In this document: piece after piece, positions 9,175 to 18,152 of the stretch
Numbering within the stretch: the first letter of the stretch is position 1
Layout of the letters: every line of letters begins with the position of its first letter
Assembly: GCA_964649815.1 (NCBI GenBank)
Contig: CAZYQC010000009.1
Location: forward strand, 1-64,000
Direction of reading: 5' to 3'
DNA length: 64,000 nucleotides
Source: G013214665 sp964649815
GTDB taxonomy: Bacteria; Pseudomonadota; Alphaproteobacteria; Rhodobacterales; Rhodobacteraceae
Made by a program: the position numbers and the translations under genes
Notes under the pieces: model-generated
Databases searched by the model: none
Seen by the model: only the letters and a program-made list of their open reading frames with translations
What the model was told of the DNA's origin: nothing

Positions 9175-9451
9175 CGCCCAATACCAATGCGCACTGCACT
9201 CTGTTCTGCCTCATTTTTTCTGCACATTCGTGCGTTTGGCCGCTGATAACATGAGGGGGCCTCGGGTTTGGAAAACGCTTCACCAAAAACAGCGGCTTGT
9301 GTGAAAAATGCAATAGATCCGCATCTTGGCGCATTCAGAACGTGCTTGGTGACCGCCGAAAGGCGCTGACTGGGTGGTTTTGCGAGCAGGCATTTCTGAT
9401 CGAAAGGTTACGGCTGTCAGCCGCACCAGCCGAACGGCCATGCCCTCAAAC

Positions 9452-9997
9452 TCAGCCAACAAGCTTAATGGTCGCGTCCTTCAAGACCGACAACCGCGAA
9501 AGCAAAGCGTCTCGGTCATCCGCGTTGTATTTAGAGTTGATGGCCGTTGCGTAGAAAAAATCCGCAATCGCGTGGCTGTCTTGGCCCTCGGCGCCATGCT
9601 TCGCGATTTCTTGCGCCAAAAAGGCCACCCAATCGTGGCGCGCTGTGGACAATTCGGCCTCAGCCGCGCTGTGCATTTCGTCAACCAACGACCGAAATTC
9701 TGGCGTTGCCTGCAGCTTGTCATAGATGTTGATCGGCACAACTTGCAGAAAGGCGTCGAGCTTTTCGCCCAAACTTTCGCAGGTGTCCCACAAAGTGCGA
9801 ACCTCTTCTTGCATGCTGCCATTCACATAGGTGACAGCTGCGCGCAGAACTTCTGACTTGTTTGGAAACGTATTGTAAACGGTCGCCCGCGATAACTGCG
9901 CCGCCGCGGCAATGTCGGACATCGTCGTCTTGGCGTAGCCGTATTTCGAAAAGGTCTCCAACGCGGCGGATAACAGCAAGGCGTGAGACTCGGACAT
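9452..9997 (-). CDS. TetR/AcrR family transcriptional regulator
   Basis: A 181-residue repressor. Its N-terminal helix-turn-helix is clear: ALETFSKYGYAKTTMSDIA followed by LSRATVYNTFPNKSEVL. The C-terminal ligand domain is not assignable. It is divergent from the iorAB-like operon, and a perfect 10-bp inverted repeat at 10033-10059 between the two start codons is a strong candidate for its operator, implying control of the operon and of itself. Confidence 0.85.
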   Translation of the reverse strand: MSESHALLLSAALETFSKYGYAKTTMSDIAAAAQLSRATVYNTFPNKSEVLRAAVTYVNGSMQEEVRTLWDTCESLGEKLDAFLQVVPINIYDKLQATPEFRSLVDEMHSAAEAELSTARHDWVAFLAQEIAKHGAEGQDSHAIADFFYATAINSKYNADDRDALLSRLSVLKDATIKLVG

Positions 9998-10032
9998 TTT
10001 GGGCCTTTACTTTCTAGCGTTCAACCTGCACC

Positions 10033-10059
10033 TTAGACAAAAATACAAATTTTGTCTAA
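10033..10059. promoter_or_regulatory. Palindromic operator, probable TetR binding site
   Basis: Perfect arms TTAGACAAAA (10033-10042) and TTTTGTCTAA (10050-10059) with a 7-bp spacer. It is placed between the divergent tetR gene and the oxidoreductase operon, 28 bp upstream of the latter. Size, symmetry and position fit a TetR-dimer operator. Confidence 0.7.
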
Positions 10060-10086
10060 CCATATACCTACCGGTGGGAGACTTAT

Positions 10087-10548
10087 ATGCGTTTCACAGT
10101 AAATGGAACTGAACATGAGGTTGATGTCGAGGATGACATGCCTCTTTTGTGGGTCCTGCGGGATGAATTGGGCATAACTGGTCCAAAATTTGGCTGTGGC
10201 ATCGCGCAATGCGGCGCCTGCACAGTGCATTTGGACGGTGTCGCGGTGCGTGCCTGTCAGGTCCCAGCGGCCACCGCTGCGGGCAGTGACGTCACCACAA
10301 TCGAAGGCTTGGGCACACCAGAAAGCCTGCATGCCGTTCAGCAAGCATGGGTCGAACACCAAGTTGCGCAATGCGGCTACTGCCAATCCGGCCAAATCAT
10401 GCAAGCCGCCAGCCTGCTCGATTTGAACCCAGAGCCCTCGGACGAGGAAATCGACATCGTTATGAGCGGGAATTTGTGCCGCTGCGGAACCTACCCGCGT
10501 ATCCGAGCCGCCGTAAAAACGGCCGCCAAAACTTTGCAGGAGGGGTAA
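10087..10548 (+). CDS. (2Fe-2S) small subunit of a molybdenum hydroxylase (isoquinoline 1-oxidoreductase alpha-like)
   Basis: A 153-residue electron-transfer subunit with the two iron-sulphur cluster motifs of the xanthine oxidase superfamily. The plant-ferredoxin type is CGIAQCGACTVHLDG with a downstream Cys at VRAC; the second is CGYCQSGQIM with NLCRCGTYPRI. It lacks a signal peptide and would be exported, if at all, together with the Tat-tagged large subunit encoded 2 bp downstream. GGTGGGAG precedes the ATG. Similarity to IorA-like subunits is clear; the substrate is not known. Confidence 0.88.
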   Translation: MRFTVNGTEHEVDVEDDMPLLWVLRDELGITGPKFGCGIAQCGACTVHLDGVAVRACQVPAATAAGSDVTTIEGLGTPESLHAVQQAWVEHQVAQCGYCQSGQIMQAASLLDLNPEPSDEEIDIVMSGNLCRCGTYPRIRAAVKTAAKTLQEG

Positions 10549-10550
10549 GC

Positions 10551-12791
10551 ATGGGACGTCTTCGTACATTCACCCGCCGCGCCTTTTTGGTTGGATCTGT
10601 GGCCGCCGCTGGCGGCGTTGCTTTCGGCACCTACATGGTGCGGCGTGATCCGGCGAACCCCTTGCAGGACAACCTCGCCGAAGGCTCGGCTGCGTTTAAC
10701 CCTTGGGTGCTTATTGATGGCGAAAAGATCACGCTGATCACTCCGCATGCGGACAAGGGCCAGGGCGTCGCCTCAAGCCAAGCGGCCTTGATCGCCGAAG
10801 AGTTGGACGTGGAATTTGGCCAATTCGACATCAGCTTTGGCATGCCCTCCGCCGCCTATTGGAACACTGGCATGGCCGAAGAATCCGTGCCGTTTCCCGC
10901 CACCGATGAAGGCTTTGCCGCCGAGACCATGCGCGACGTCATGGGCGGTGTAATGAAGCTCTTGGGCATGCAGGTGACCGGCGGCTCGACCGCGATGGCC
11001 GACAGTTTCGACAAACTCCGCCGCGCAGGCGCCAGTGCGCGCGAGACATTGAAACTGGCCGCAAGCCAGCAATCCGGTGTCCCCGTTGCGCAACTGAAAA
11101 CCGCCAACGGTGCTGTTCAAATGCCAGATGGGTCCGCGCTGAAGTACACCGAGCTCGCCGCCCTTGCCGCAACGCTTGAGCCCGTAACCGACGTGCCTCT
11201 GCGTGACGCGAGCGAATGGCGCCTCATCGGCAAACCAATGCAGCGTTTGGACATCGTGGCGAAATCCACCGGCACGCAGGACTACGGCGTCGATCTCAGC
11301 ATTGATGGCATGGTCCACGCGACCGTGTGCACCAACCCTCGCCAAGGTGGTGCGCTGATTGGCTATGACGCGAGCGCTGCCGAACAGATGCGCGGCGTCA
11401 AAGCGGTACTTGAGATCACCAATGGCGTCGCCGTTGTTGCCGACAACACCTGGCGAGCGATGCGTGCGATGTCACAGATCGACTTTGACTGGGGCCCCGC
11501 GCCCTATCCTGCGGAACAGGCGGATCATTGGAAAACGCTGGAAGAGAGCTTTGTCGACGACCGGGTCGACAGCGTCTGGCGGGATGACGGCGATGCTGAG
11601 GCGAGCCTTGCAGATGGCAATGTGTTCGAGGCCGAGTACCGTTCGCCCTACGTCGCCCACGCACCGATGGAGCCGTTGAACGCCCTTGTTCTGGTCGAAG
11701 ACGACCGCGTTCAAGTTTGGTCGGGTCACCAAATCCCCCGACAGGTGCAAATCGAAGTCGCCAAGATCACTGGCCACGACCAAGAGCAAGTGTTGTTCTA
11801 CAATCAATTCATTGGCGGAAGCTTTGGCCACCGTCTCGAATTTGAGCACATCAAACAAGCGGCTGAGATTGCAAATCAAATGCGCGGCACGCCGGTCAAA
11901 ATGACCTACAGCCGCGAAGAGGATTTTGCGCATGACTTCCCACGTCACATCGCCATCGGGCGCGGGCGTGGCCAGGTCAAAGATGGCAAAGTCACGTCGA
12001 TCTCGCTCGACATCGCTGCACCCTCAGTCGTCAGCTCTCAGATGGGCCGGATTGGCATGTCTGTTCCGGGTCCCGATACACAGATCGTCGCGGGCGCTTG
12101 GAACAACCCCTACAAATTCGACAATTTCCGTATGCGCGGTTTCCGCGCCCCGGAACTTGCCCCCACTTCGTCATGGCGCGCGGTTGGCGCGCCCGGGGCG
12201 GGCTTTATCTTTGACACGTTGCTCGACGAATTGATTCACGAGGCCGGTGCAGACCCGATGGAAGAACGGATCCGGCTGATCGACCACGACGATTCACGCA
12301 AAGTGCTCGAAGCTGCGGCAGAACTGTCGAATTGGGGCAGTGACCTGGGCCCCAATCGTGGACGCGGCGTCGCCTTTGTCGAAAGCTTTGGCGTCCCAAT
12401 GTGCGAAGTCGTCGAGGTGACCAACACAAAACACGGCATCAAAATCGACCGGGTCTATGCCGTCTGTGACGTGGGTACGGTCGTTGACCCTGTGAACTTT
12501 GAGAACCTCGTTCAGGGCGGTGTTGTTTTTGGATTGGGTCACGCCATCAACTGCGAAATCACCTATTCCGACGGTATGGCGCAGCAATCCAATTACCACG
12601 CGCACGAGGCTATGCGCCTTTATCAATGTCCAGAAATCATCGTGAAAGGTCTGGAGAACGGCGACAAAATCCGCGGTATGGGCGAACCACCTGTCCCCCC
12701 TGCCGCACCTGCGCTTGGCAACGCAATCTTCGCCGCAACGGGTCAGCGCATTCGCACGATGCCGTTCATCAATCACATCGACTTTGTGTAA
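10551..12791 (+). CDS. Molybdopterin-binding large subunit (isoquinoline 1-oxidoreductase beta-like)
   Basis: A 746-residue protein starting at the ATG at 10551 behind AGGAGGGG. A twin-arginine signal, FTRRAFLVGSVAAAGGVAFG, shows periplasmic export. Molybdenum hydroxylase landmarks are the cofactor segment GGSFGHRLEFEH and the C-terminal GMGEPPVPPAAPALGNAI, whose Glu is the catalytic base in this superfamily. Together with the 2Fe-2S subunit and the diheme cytochrome encoded next, it forms a periplasmic dehydrogenase that passes electrons to cytochrome c. Substrates of relatives are N-heterocycles or aldehydes; the true one here is unknown. Confidence 0.88.
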   Translation: MGRLRTFTRRAFLVGSVAAAGGVAFGTYMVRRDPANPLQDNLAEGSAAFNPWVLIDGEKITLITPHADKGQGVASSQAALIAEELDVEFGQFDISFGMPSAAYWNTGMAEESVPFPATDEGFAAETMRDVMGGVMKLLGMQVTGGSTAMADSFDKLRRAGASARETLKLAASQQSGVPVAQLKTANGAVQMPDGSALKYTELAALAATLEPVTDVPLRDASEWRLIGKPMQRLDIVAKSTGTQDYGVDLSIDGMVHATVCTNPRQGGALIGYDASAAEQMRGVKAVLEITNGVAVVADNTWRAMRAMSQIDFDWGPAPYPAEQADHWKTLEESFVDDRVDSVWRDDGDAEASLADGNVFEAEYRSPYVAHAPMEPLNALVLVEDDRVQVWSGHQIPRQVQIEVAKITGHDQEQVLFYNQFIGGSFGHRLEFEHIKQAAEIANQMRGTPVKMTYSREEDFAHDFPRHIAIGRGRGQVKDGKVTSISLDIAAPSVVSSQMGRIGMSVPGPDTQIVAGAWNNPYKFDNFRMRGFRAPELAPTSSWRAVGAPGAGFIFDTLLDELIHEAGADPMEERIRLIDHDDSRKVLEAAAELSNWGSDLGPNRGRGVAFVESFGVPMCEVVEVTNTKHGIKIDRVYAVCDVGTVVDPVNFENLVQGGVVFGLGHAINCEITYSDGMAQQSNYHAHEAMRLYQCPEIIVKGLENGDKIRGMGEPPVPPAAPALGNAIFAATGQRIRTMPFINHIDFV

Positions 12792-12803
12792 CGGAGGTCA
12801 TTG

Positions 12804-13409
12804 ATGCGCTTACTTGCCATTTTGGCGGCTGCGCTTGTCGCAGGGGCCGCATTTGCCGCCGGTGAAAAGGTCAAAATTGACCCCCCCGCCGCAGCCACAA
12901 CAGCCGAGGGTTTAGCCGCGTTTGAGCGAATTTACGAGGTTGCCTCGCACCCCAGATGCTCCAATTGCCACGTGGGTTCGGACAATATCCCTATGTGGTC
13001 CGGCCCCAGCTATGGCCGAACGCGCCCGCATGGCATGAACATCAACGCCGGAGAGAGCCGGATCGGAGCCGAATATCTGTTGTGTTCAACCTGCCACGCC
13101 TATCGTGAAACAGGCCTTGTCGACACACCGCATGCCGCTCCACAGGTCGCCGCAGATTGGCAACTTGCTCCGGTCGAGGCGGAATGGTTCGGAAAGTCAT
13201 CCATCGAGATTTGCCAGCAACTGCGCGATCCTGAGCGGAACGGCGGGCGTGGCATGCTCGAACTTGCCGCGCATTTGGATCACGACGTCATCCTGCACTG
13301 GGCTTGGAACCCCGGCGGCGGTCGCGAGCCTGCTCCGCATTCGTTGCAAGAGCACGTGAACGATATCCTGACATGGGGCGTCGCTGGCTTTCCTTGCGAA
13401 GACGACTGA
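12804..13409 (+). CDS. Diheme cytochrome c-like protein linked to the molybdenum hydroxylase
   Basis: A 201-residue protein with a Sec signal peptide (MRLLAILAAALVAGAAFA) and two CxxCH heme-binding sites, CSNCH and CSTCH. The ATG at 12804 is preferred over the TTG one codon earlier because of the ACGGAGG site. It lies 12 bp after the large subunit gene and is probably the electron acceptor of the enzyme. It does not resemble a standard class I cytochrome c beyond the heme motifs. Confidence 0.8.
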   Translation: MRLLAILAAALVAGAAFAAGEKVKIDPPAAATTAEGLAAFERIYEVASHPRCSNCHVGSDNIPMWSGPSYGRTRPHGMNINAGESRIGAEYLLCSTCHAYRETGLVDTPHAAPQVAADWQLAPVEAEWFGKSSIEICQQLRDPERNGGRGMLELAAHLDHDVILHWAWNPGGGREPAPHSLQEHVNDILTWGVAGFPCEDD

Positions 13410-13446
13410 TCGGCAATCGCCTCGGCGCCGTTCAAAACATCCTGCG

Positions 13447-13471
13447 CGAGGCACCTATCAAAGGTGTCTCG
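13447..13471. terminator. Hairpin between convergent genes
   Basis: Arms CGAGGCACCT (13447-13456) and AGGTGTCTCG (13462-13471) pair along 10 bp with one G-U pair and a 5-base loop. It lies between the stop of the cytochrome gene and the stop of the small membrane protein gene on the other strand. There is no strong U-run, so termination efficiency is uncertain. Confidence 0.45.
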
Positions 13472-13493
13472 CCGTTCTGGATCGGCAGATCCA

Positions 13494-13709
13494 CTATGTC
13501 TCGCGTCCCCACAAGATCGCCTGCCAGCTCCGTTGTCTGACGTATCTTTGAAACAGCAAAGTCGCCCCTAAAATCACGAACATGGCAGGAAGAACCACGT
13601 GAAATCCAAAGAGGTGCATCGCGACGATGCTTGCACCGAACAACGGGACGAAAAGCAGCGTCCAAAGGCGCCACGCGTTTCGCTTGTGTGATTTGGACGT
13701 GGTTCTCAC
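13494..13709 (-). CDS. Small hypothetical membrane protein
   Basis: A 71-residue protein with a basic N-terminus (MRTTSKSHKRNAWR) and two hydrophobic stretches, LWTLLFVPLFGASIVAMHLF and VVLPAMFVILGATLLFQRYV, forming a probable hairpin in the inner membrane. It is the only convincing frame in the 450 bases between the cytochrome and glycosyltransferase genes. Function unknown; no family recognised. Confidence 0.5.
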   Translation of the reverse strand: MRTTSKSHKRNAWRLWTLLFVPLFGASIVAMHLFGFHVVLPAMFVILGATLLFQRYVRQRSWQAILWGRET

Positions 13710-13860
13710 CCTCCCGCCCCAACAACCGAGGTGGCCTTCAGTTTATGGGTTTTCGGTTCGGTGTCATGTTAAATTCAGGTCGCGCTGTCCCAGCAATGGC
13801 CCCTACCCGCCCGACGGTCTCTTGGGTAAAACTGCAAGGCGGGCCTGAGAGGAGTCATTC

Positions 13861-15063
13861 ATGTCGCGTGCGCTCAAGATCCTGTGGATCAATCGCTTTT
13901 GTCTCGCTGACACGTCCAGCGGGGCCGCGATGGCCGCGCGGGATATGTTGACCCAGCTCTCTCTCAGAGGGGCAAACATGGCTGTGTTGGGCATGACCTG
14001 CTTTGACAAGCCCGTCGGTCGGGACAGCATACAAGACCAGCTCGACGCCCAAGACGGCGCGTCGCTCTTCACGGTCGAACAAGGGCGCCTGACGCATAAC
14101 TTGATCCCAACACGGGACTGGCGCGCAAACGAAGTACGCCTGAGCGAGCTCGACGCACTCTATAAGCTCTACCACCAAGTGCTGGGAGATTTCGAACCCG
14201 ACCTCGTTTGGTTTTTCGGTGGGCACAGCTTTGACATGCTGATCCCATCCGAGGCGAAACGGCGCGGCATCAAGACTGTCGCCTATGTCCCGAACGGCAG
14301 CTACATGAGCAATGAATGGTGCCGTGATGTGGATCTGATTGTAACAGAAACCAACGCAACGGCGCAGATGTACAAAGACCGGGTTGGCTTTGATGCGCAA
14401 ACCGTTGGTGTCTTTATCGAACCCGAGGCCTATGTGGCCAAGACCCACAGCCGAACGGCGGTTACGTTCGTCAATCCGGTGCTCGAAAAAGGCGGCGGGC
14501 TGGTGGCGCAATTGGCTATTGCGATGGAAGAAAAGCGGCCCGATATCCCGTTTCACATCGTCGAAAGTCGCGGCAAGTGGGATGAGACGTTGGAACAGGT
14601 CCAAAGCACTTTGGGCAAAGACCACCGCCCCCTGACAAACGTCAAAGTCATTGGGCATACCAACGACATGCGACCCGTTTACGCCGAAAGCCGGGTGCAT
14701 CTGGTGCCCAGCCTTTGGTGGGAAGGCGCCGGACGGGTCGTGGTGGAGGCGATGCTGAACGGCATTCCGACGATCGTCACAAACCGCGGCGGACCGCCTG
14801 AACTCATGGGGAATGCCGGTTTCAAGCTTGATCTCAAGGATGCGTTTTTTGAACCACCTTACGGCAAGCTATTGCCAGCCAAAGCGCTAGATCGTGTGGT
14901 CTCTCTTATCGAGAGGATCTTTGACGACGAAGACCTGTATGCCGATCTCTCCGCCAAGGCGTTCAAAGTCGGCGAGACGCAACACAGCATCAAACGCAAT
15001 GGGGACCGGCTCAACGCCATGCTCCGATCCCTCTGCGCCGAGAAGCTGGATCAAACGGTATAG
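13861..15063 (+). CDS. Glycosyltransferase (GT4/GT1 family, GT-B fold)
   Basis: A 400-residue protein. The C-terminal nucleotide-sugar half is typical of GT4 enzymes: VHLVPSLWWEGAGRVVVEAM followed by GIPTIVTNRGGPPELMG near residue 310. The N-terminal half holds the acceptor domain. GAGAGGAG lies upstream of the ATG. It stands alone and overlaps the convergent SDR gene by 13 bp at its 3' end. Acceptor unknown; a role in surface polysaccharide is only a guess. Confidence 0.78.
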   Translation: MSRALKILWINRFCLADTSSGAAMAARDMLTQLSLRGANMAVLGMTCFDKPVGRDSIQDQLDAQDGASLFTVEQGRLTHNLIPTRDWRANEVRLSELDALYKLYHQVLGDFEPDLVWFFGGHSFDMLIPSEAKRRGIKTVAYVPNGSYMSNEWCRDVDLIVTETNATAQMYKDRVGFDAQTVGVFIEPEAYVAKTHSRTAVTFVNPVLEKGGGLVAQLAIAMEEKRPDIPFHIVESRGKWDETLEQVQSTLGKDHRPLTNVKVIGHTNDMRPVYAESRVHLVPSLWWEGAGRVVVEAMLNGIPTIVTNRGGPPELMGNAGFKLDLKDAFFEPPYGKLLPAKALDRVVSLIERIFDDEDLYADLSAKAFKVGETQHSIKRNGDRLNAMLRSLCAEKLDQTV

Positions 15064-15800
15064 TTCAGCGCCATCCGGCCGCCGTCGATGTAGATGGTCT
15101 CGCCCGTCACGTAACTCGCCTTTTTCGAACAGAGGAACGCGACAACGTCACCGATCTCTTTCGCTGTGCCGACCCGCTTTAGCGGCGTGCGCGACAGAGC
15201 CGTCGCAAGGGCCGCGGGGTTGGCATTGACGCCCGCCATCATCGCCGTATCGATTGACCCTGGCCCAACGGCGTTGACGCGGATGTTGTGTGGGGCCAGC
15301 GCCAAGGCAGCGACTTTGGTCAACTGCATCACGCCCCCTTTGGAGGCGCAGTAAGCCGGGATCGCGGGGATCGCCAGATGCGCGTTGATCGACGACATAT
15401 TCACGATTGCCCCTTCGATACCCGCTGCAACCATCGATTTTCCAGCGCGCTGCGTGGCAAGGAATACGCCCTTGAGGTTGATGTCGATGACGCGGTTAAA
15501 GGTCTCCAGATCATAGTCCAGAAAGTCCCCAGGCATTGCCACGCCAGCGTTGTTCACCAGCGCCGAGATCGGCCCATGCTTGGTTTCAATCGCGTCAAAC
15601 ATGGCGTCGATCTGGGCGGGATCGCCCATGTCACAGGTCAACGCATCGACAGCCCCCAACGTCTTTGCGGCCTCGGCCACACCATCGGCGTTGATATCAG
15701 CCAGAATGACGCGCATTCCATCGGCCTTTAAGGCCTCGGCGCAGGCATAGCCGATGCCTTGGGCACCACCAGTGATCAGGGCGAGAGGTTGATCCGACAT
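15051..15800 (-). CDS. Short-chain dehydrogenase/reductase
   Basis: A 249-residue classical SDR. It shows the NAD(P) motif TGGAQGIG, the NNAG motif (LVNNAGVAM), the catalytic Ser in NMSSINA and the YxxxK motif in AYCASKGG. An Asp after the second strand (VILADINADG) favours NAD over NADP. Substrate unknown. It converges on the glycosyltransferase gene with a 13-bp overlap and is divergent from the rhodanese gene. Confidence 0.85.
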   Translation of the reverse strand: MSDQPLALITGGAQGIGYACAEALKADGMRVILADINADGVAEAAKTLGAVDALTCDMGDPAQIDAMFDAIETKHGPISALVNNAGVAMPGDFLDYDLETFNRVIDINLKGVFLATQRAGKSMVAAGIEGAIVNMSSINAHLAIPAIPAYCASKGGVMQLTKVAALALAPHNIRVNAVGPGSIDTAMMAGVNANPAALATALSRTPLKRVGTAKEIGDVVAFLCSKKASYVTGETIYIDGGRMALNYTV

Positions 15801-15932
15801 GAGAACTCCATTCTTGGCTGTTTGTCCGCACCCTCGCGCCCGCGCGCGTCGAATTCAAGGGGCGCGTCCGCAAGAGGTGGACCCGCACGCCAAAACAAGT
15901 GACTATGCCGCCAACACCACAGGAGATCGCAG

Positions 15933-16319
15933 ATGCCAAACCTCAAAACCACCGCAGCCGAGATGGTCGCGGCCGCCCGCGCCCGTATCGAAGAGATCGA
16001 AACACCTGATCTGATTGCGATGGTGGACGATCCCGATGTGGTCATCGTTGATATTCGTGACGTGCGCGAACGTGAACGCGGTGGCTTTATTCCCGGCAGT
16101 TTTCACGCGCCGCGCGGGATGATCGAGTTTTGGGTAGACCCCGACAGCCCGTATTTCAAAGACGTGTTTGGCCAGGACAAAAAATACGTGTTCCACTGTG
16201 CATCCGGCTGGCGATCCGCTTTGACGGTGGCCACGCTGCAAGACATGGGCTTTGAAGCCGCCCACCTCAAAGAGGGGTTTTCCACATGGGAAAAACACGG
16301 CGGACCAATCGATAAGTGA
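15933..16319 (+). CDS. Single-domain rhodanese-like sulfurtransferase
   Basis: A 128-residue rhodanese domain with VVIVDIRDVRERERGGFIPG near residues 33-52 and the active-site loop FHCASGWRSA near 90, where the Cys would carry the persulphide. AGGAGA precedes the ATG. The protein is probably cytoplasmic, since no signal peptide is seen. A hairpin 30 bp downstream probably ends the transcript. Physiological acceptor unknown. Confidence 0.87.
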   Translation: MPNLKTTAAEMVAAARARIEEIETPDLIAMVDDPDVVIVDIRDVRERERGGFIPGSFHAPRGMIEFWVDPDSPYFKDVFGQDKKYVFHCASGWRSALTVATLQDMGFEAAHLKEGFSTWEKHGGPIDK

Positions 16320-16348
16320 TGTGTGACGCGCACATCTGAAACCGAAAA

Positions 16349-16370
16349 GGGCGGCCTGTTTCAGCCGCCC
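16349..16370 (+). terminator. Probable terminator after the rhodanese gene
   Basis: Arms GGGCGGC (16349-16355) and GCCGCCC (16364-16370) are followed by ATTTGT. TGAAAC/GTTTCA can pair as an alternative fold. It lies between convergent genes and may serve both strands. Confidence 0.55.
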
Positions 16371-16406
16371 ATTTGTCATGTTGCGTGAAACCGCGATGGG
16401 GCAGGT

Positions 16407-18017
16407 TTACAAAAACCCGAACAAATCTGCGGTTTCCGCCACCCCTGCCAAAGCGCCAAAGTCGTAGCTGTCCAACGCATCCTGCGACAATACTTCAATC
16501 GCCTCGACACCCAAAAGGCGCAGGTTGTTTGCATCAAGGAACGCGTCGACATCTGTGATGCCTGTGTCAGAGACAATCAACAGCGTGTCGATGCCGCCGC
16601 CGCCCAGGAACAGATCTTTGTCCCGGCCATCCACGCCACCGATCGAGCTCGCGGCAGTGTAGACAAAGATGTCGTTGCCCGCGCCGCCAAAGGCGATGTC
16701 GCTGCCCAGGCCATCGATGATCAGGTCGTCGCCAGAATTGCCTTGCAAAAAGTCATCGCCCGCCCCGCCGGCCACAACATCTGTGCCAGAGCCGCCCAGA
16801 ACCTTGTCGCGGCCCGATCCACCAGACAGCACATCATCACCTGATCCGCCAAAAACCTTATCACGGCCAAGGCCACCCAAGACGATGTCGTCGTCCGCGT
16901 TGCCGTATAGCTTGTCATCACCATGACCGCCAAACAGCAGATCAACGCCCGCATTGCCAAAAACAACGTCGTCGCCCAGGCTTGCGAAAATAGTTTGATT
17001 CCCGTCGCCGCCAGAAATCCGATTGTCCCCGTCATCGCCATCGATCTGCGTGTTGTTCAGCGTCATCGCCTGGAAGATCGCGAACACTTCGTGCAGTTCT
17101 TGCGTCGGATGCACCGGGTCGATGAAGCCGATCTGATCAATCGGGATATCGTCAATCAACAACGTATTGACCGGATCACTGTTCGGCAGGGCATTCGACA
17201 GGGTCAGGAATCCAAAGGTTTCCGGGTCGGCCTGTACTTCTGCGGCGAGGCCAAAGAAATCGACGAATTGCACATCGACACCACCCGCAGCGAGCCCTGC
17301 TCCGATCAGCTTGAGCCCATCGTTCAGGCTCGCCGACACATCGTCCAAAAGATCCGCCGTCTCTGGCCCAAAGACCGAGATGAATACGTTGGAATTCGGC
17401 AAAAAGCTCCCACCGGGAAGCAGATTGAACACGATGGTTCCAACGCCCGATTGCGCAAGAATTTGGGCCTGCGCCGAAATCGCGCCCAGCACGCTCGCAA
17501 CACCTTGTACGAGAATGGTCTCGTCGATGAACCCTTGTGCCGTCGCCGTGCGACCGATTGCATTCAGATCGTTAAATCCAATGAAGATCGATGCAGCCGA
17601 CGTGGCCAAAAACGCGGCCCGTTCCGCGTCAGAACCCGGAAGCGCGGAAATCGCTTGGGTAAAGCTGCTGACCTGCTGCTCTAAGGTTGATGCGGTTGTT
17701 GTACCGCCGTGACTGTCGGCTGTTGCAATCGCGCCCCCCACGGCGTGATTTGTACCGCTGAAATCGTCGTAGAACGTGCTCGAATCCGTTGGGATATTCA
17801 CAAGCCCCGGCACTATGTCGGCATAGACATCACCATTGGTGAAACTGTCGCTGTAAACGACGCCTCGCTCAACAAAATCCACAGGCTCACCTGCGGTGTT
17901 GGTGCCTGTGATCACCGACGGCGGAAATGCTCCGCCGAAAAACGTGTCAATTGCACCGTTGTCACTGAGGCTGTCGCCAAAGACAAACAAGGCCGAATAG
18001 GCCGTGTCTTGTGTCAT
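16407..18017 (-). CDS. Secreted SGNH/GDSL-type hydrolase with RTX calcium-binding repeats
   Basis: A 536-residue protein. The N-terminal esterase/lipase domain has the GDSL block FVFGDSLSDNGAID, IFIGFNDLNAIG (block III Asn) and a C-terminal DPVHPTQ block carrying the Asp-His pair. From about residue 330 a series of nonapeptide repeats of the GGxGxD type (for example GGSGDDVLSGGSGRD) forms the Ca2+-binding beta-roll of RTX proteins. No Sec signal is visible, and RTX proteins normally leave through a type I secretion system using a C-terminal signal. Likely an extracellular esterase; substrate unknown. Confidence 0.88.
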   Translation of the reverse strand: MTQDTAYSALFVFGDSLSDNGAIDTFFGGAFPPSVITGTNTAGEPVDFVERGVVYSDSFTNGDVYADIVPGLVNIPTDSSTFYDDFSGTNHAVGGAIATADSHGGTTTASTLEQQVSSFTQAISALPGSDAERAAFLATSAASIFIGFNDLNAIGRTATAQGFIDETILVQGVASVLGAISAQAQILAQSGVGTIVFNLLPGGSFLPNSNVFISVFGPETADLLDDVSASLNDGLKLIGAGLAAGGVDVQFVDFFGLAAEVQADPETFGFLTLSNALPNSDPVNTLLIDDIPIDQIGFIDPVHPTQELHEVFAIFQAMTLNNTQIDGDDGDNRISGGDGNQTIFASLGDDVVFGNAGVDLLFGGHGDDKLYGNADDDIVLGGLGRDKVFGGSGDDVLSGGSGRDKVLGGSGTDVVAGGAGDDFLQGNSGDDLIIDGLGSDIAFGGAGNDIFVYTAASSIGGVDGRDKDLFLGGGGIDTLLIVSDTGITDVDAFLDANNLRLLGVEAIEVLSQDALDSYDFGALAGVAETADLFGFL

Positions 18018-18152
18018 ATATTCCTCCCTTCGCCCTCGAATTGTACATCGCGGGCTTCTGTTCTCGTAACAGGGGAGATTAGATGCGCCTCATGCTGTGA
18101 CAAGGCAAAACGGCGCGGCCAGAGCATGCCGTAACGTTAAGCATTTTCAAAC

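Noticed and set aside
16669..16926. DNA-level direct repeats near the RTX region
   Set aside because: Explained by the RTX nonapeptide repeats of the minus-strand hydrolase; not a separate element.
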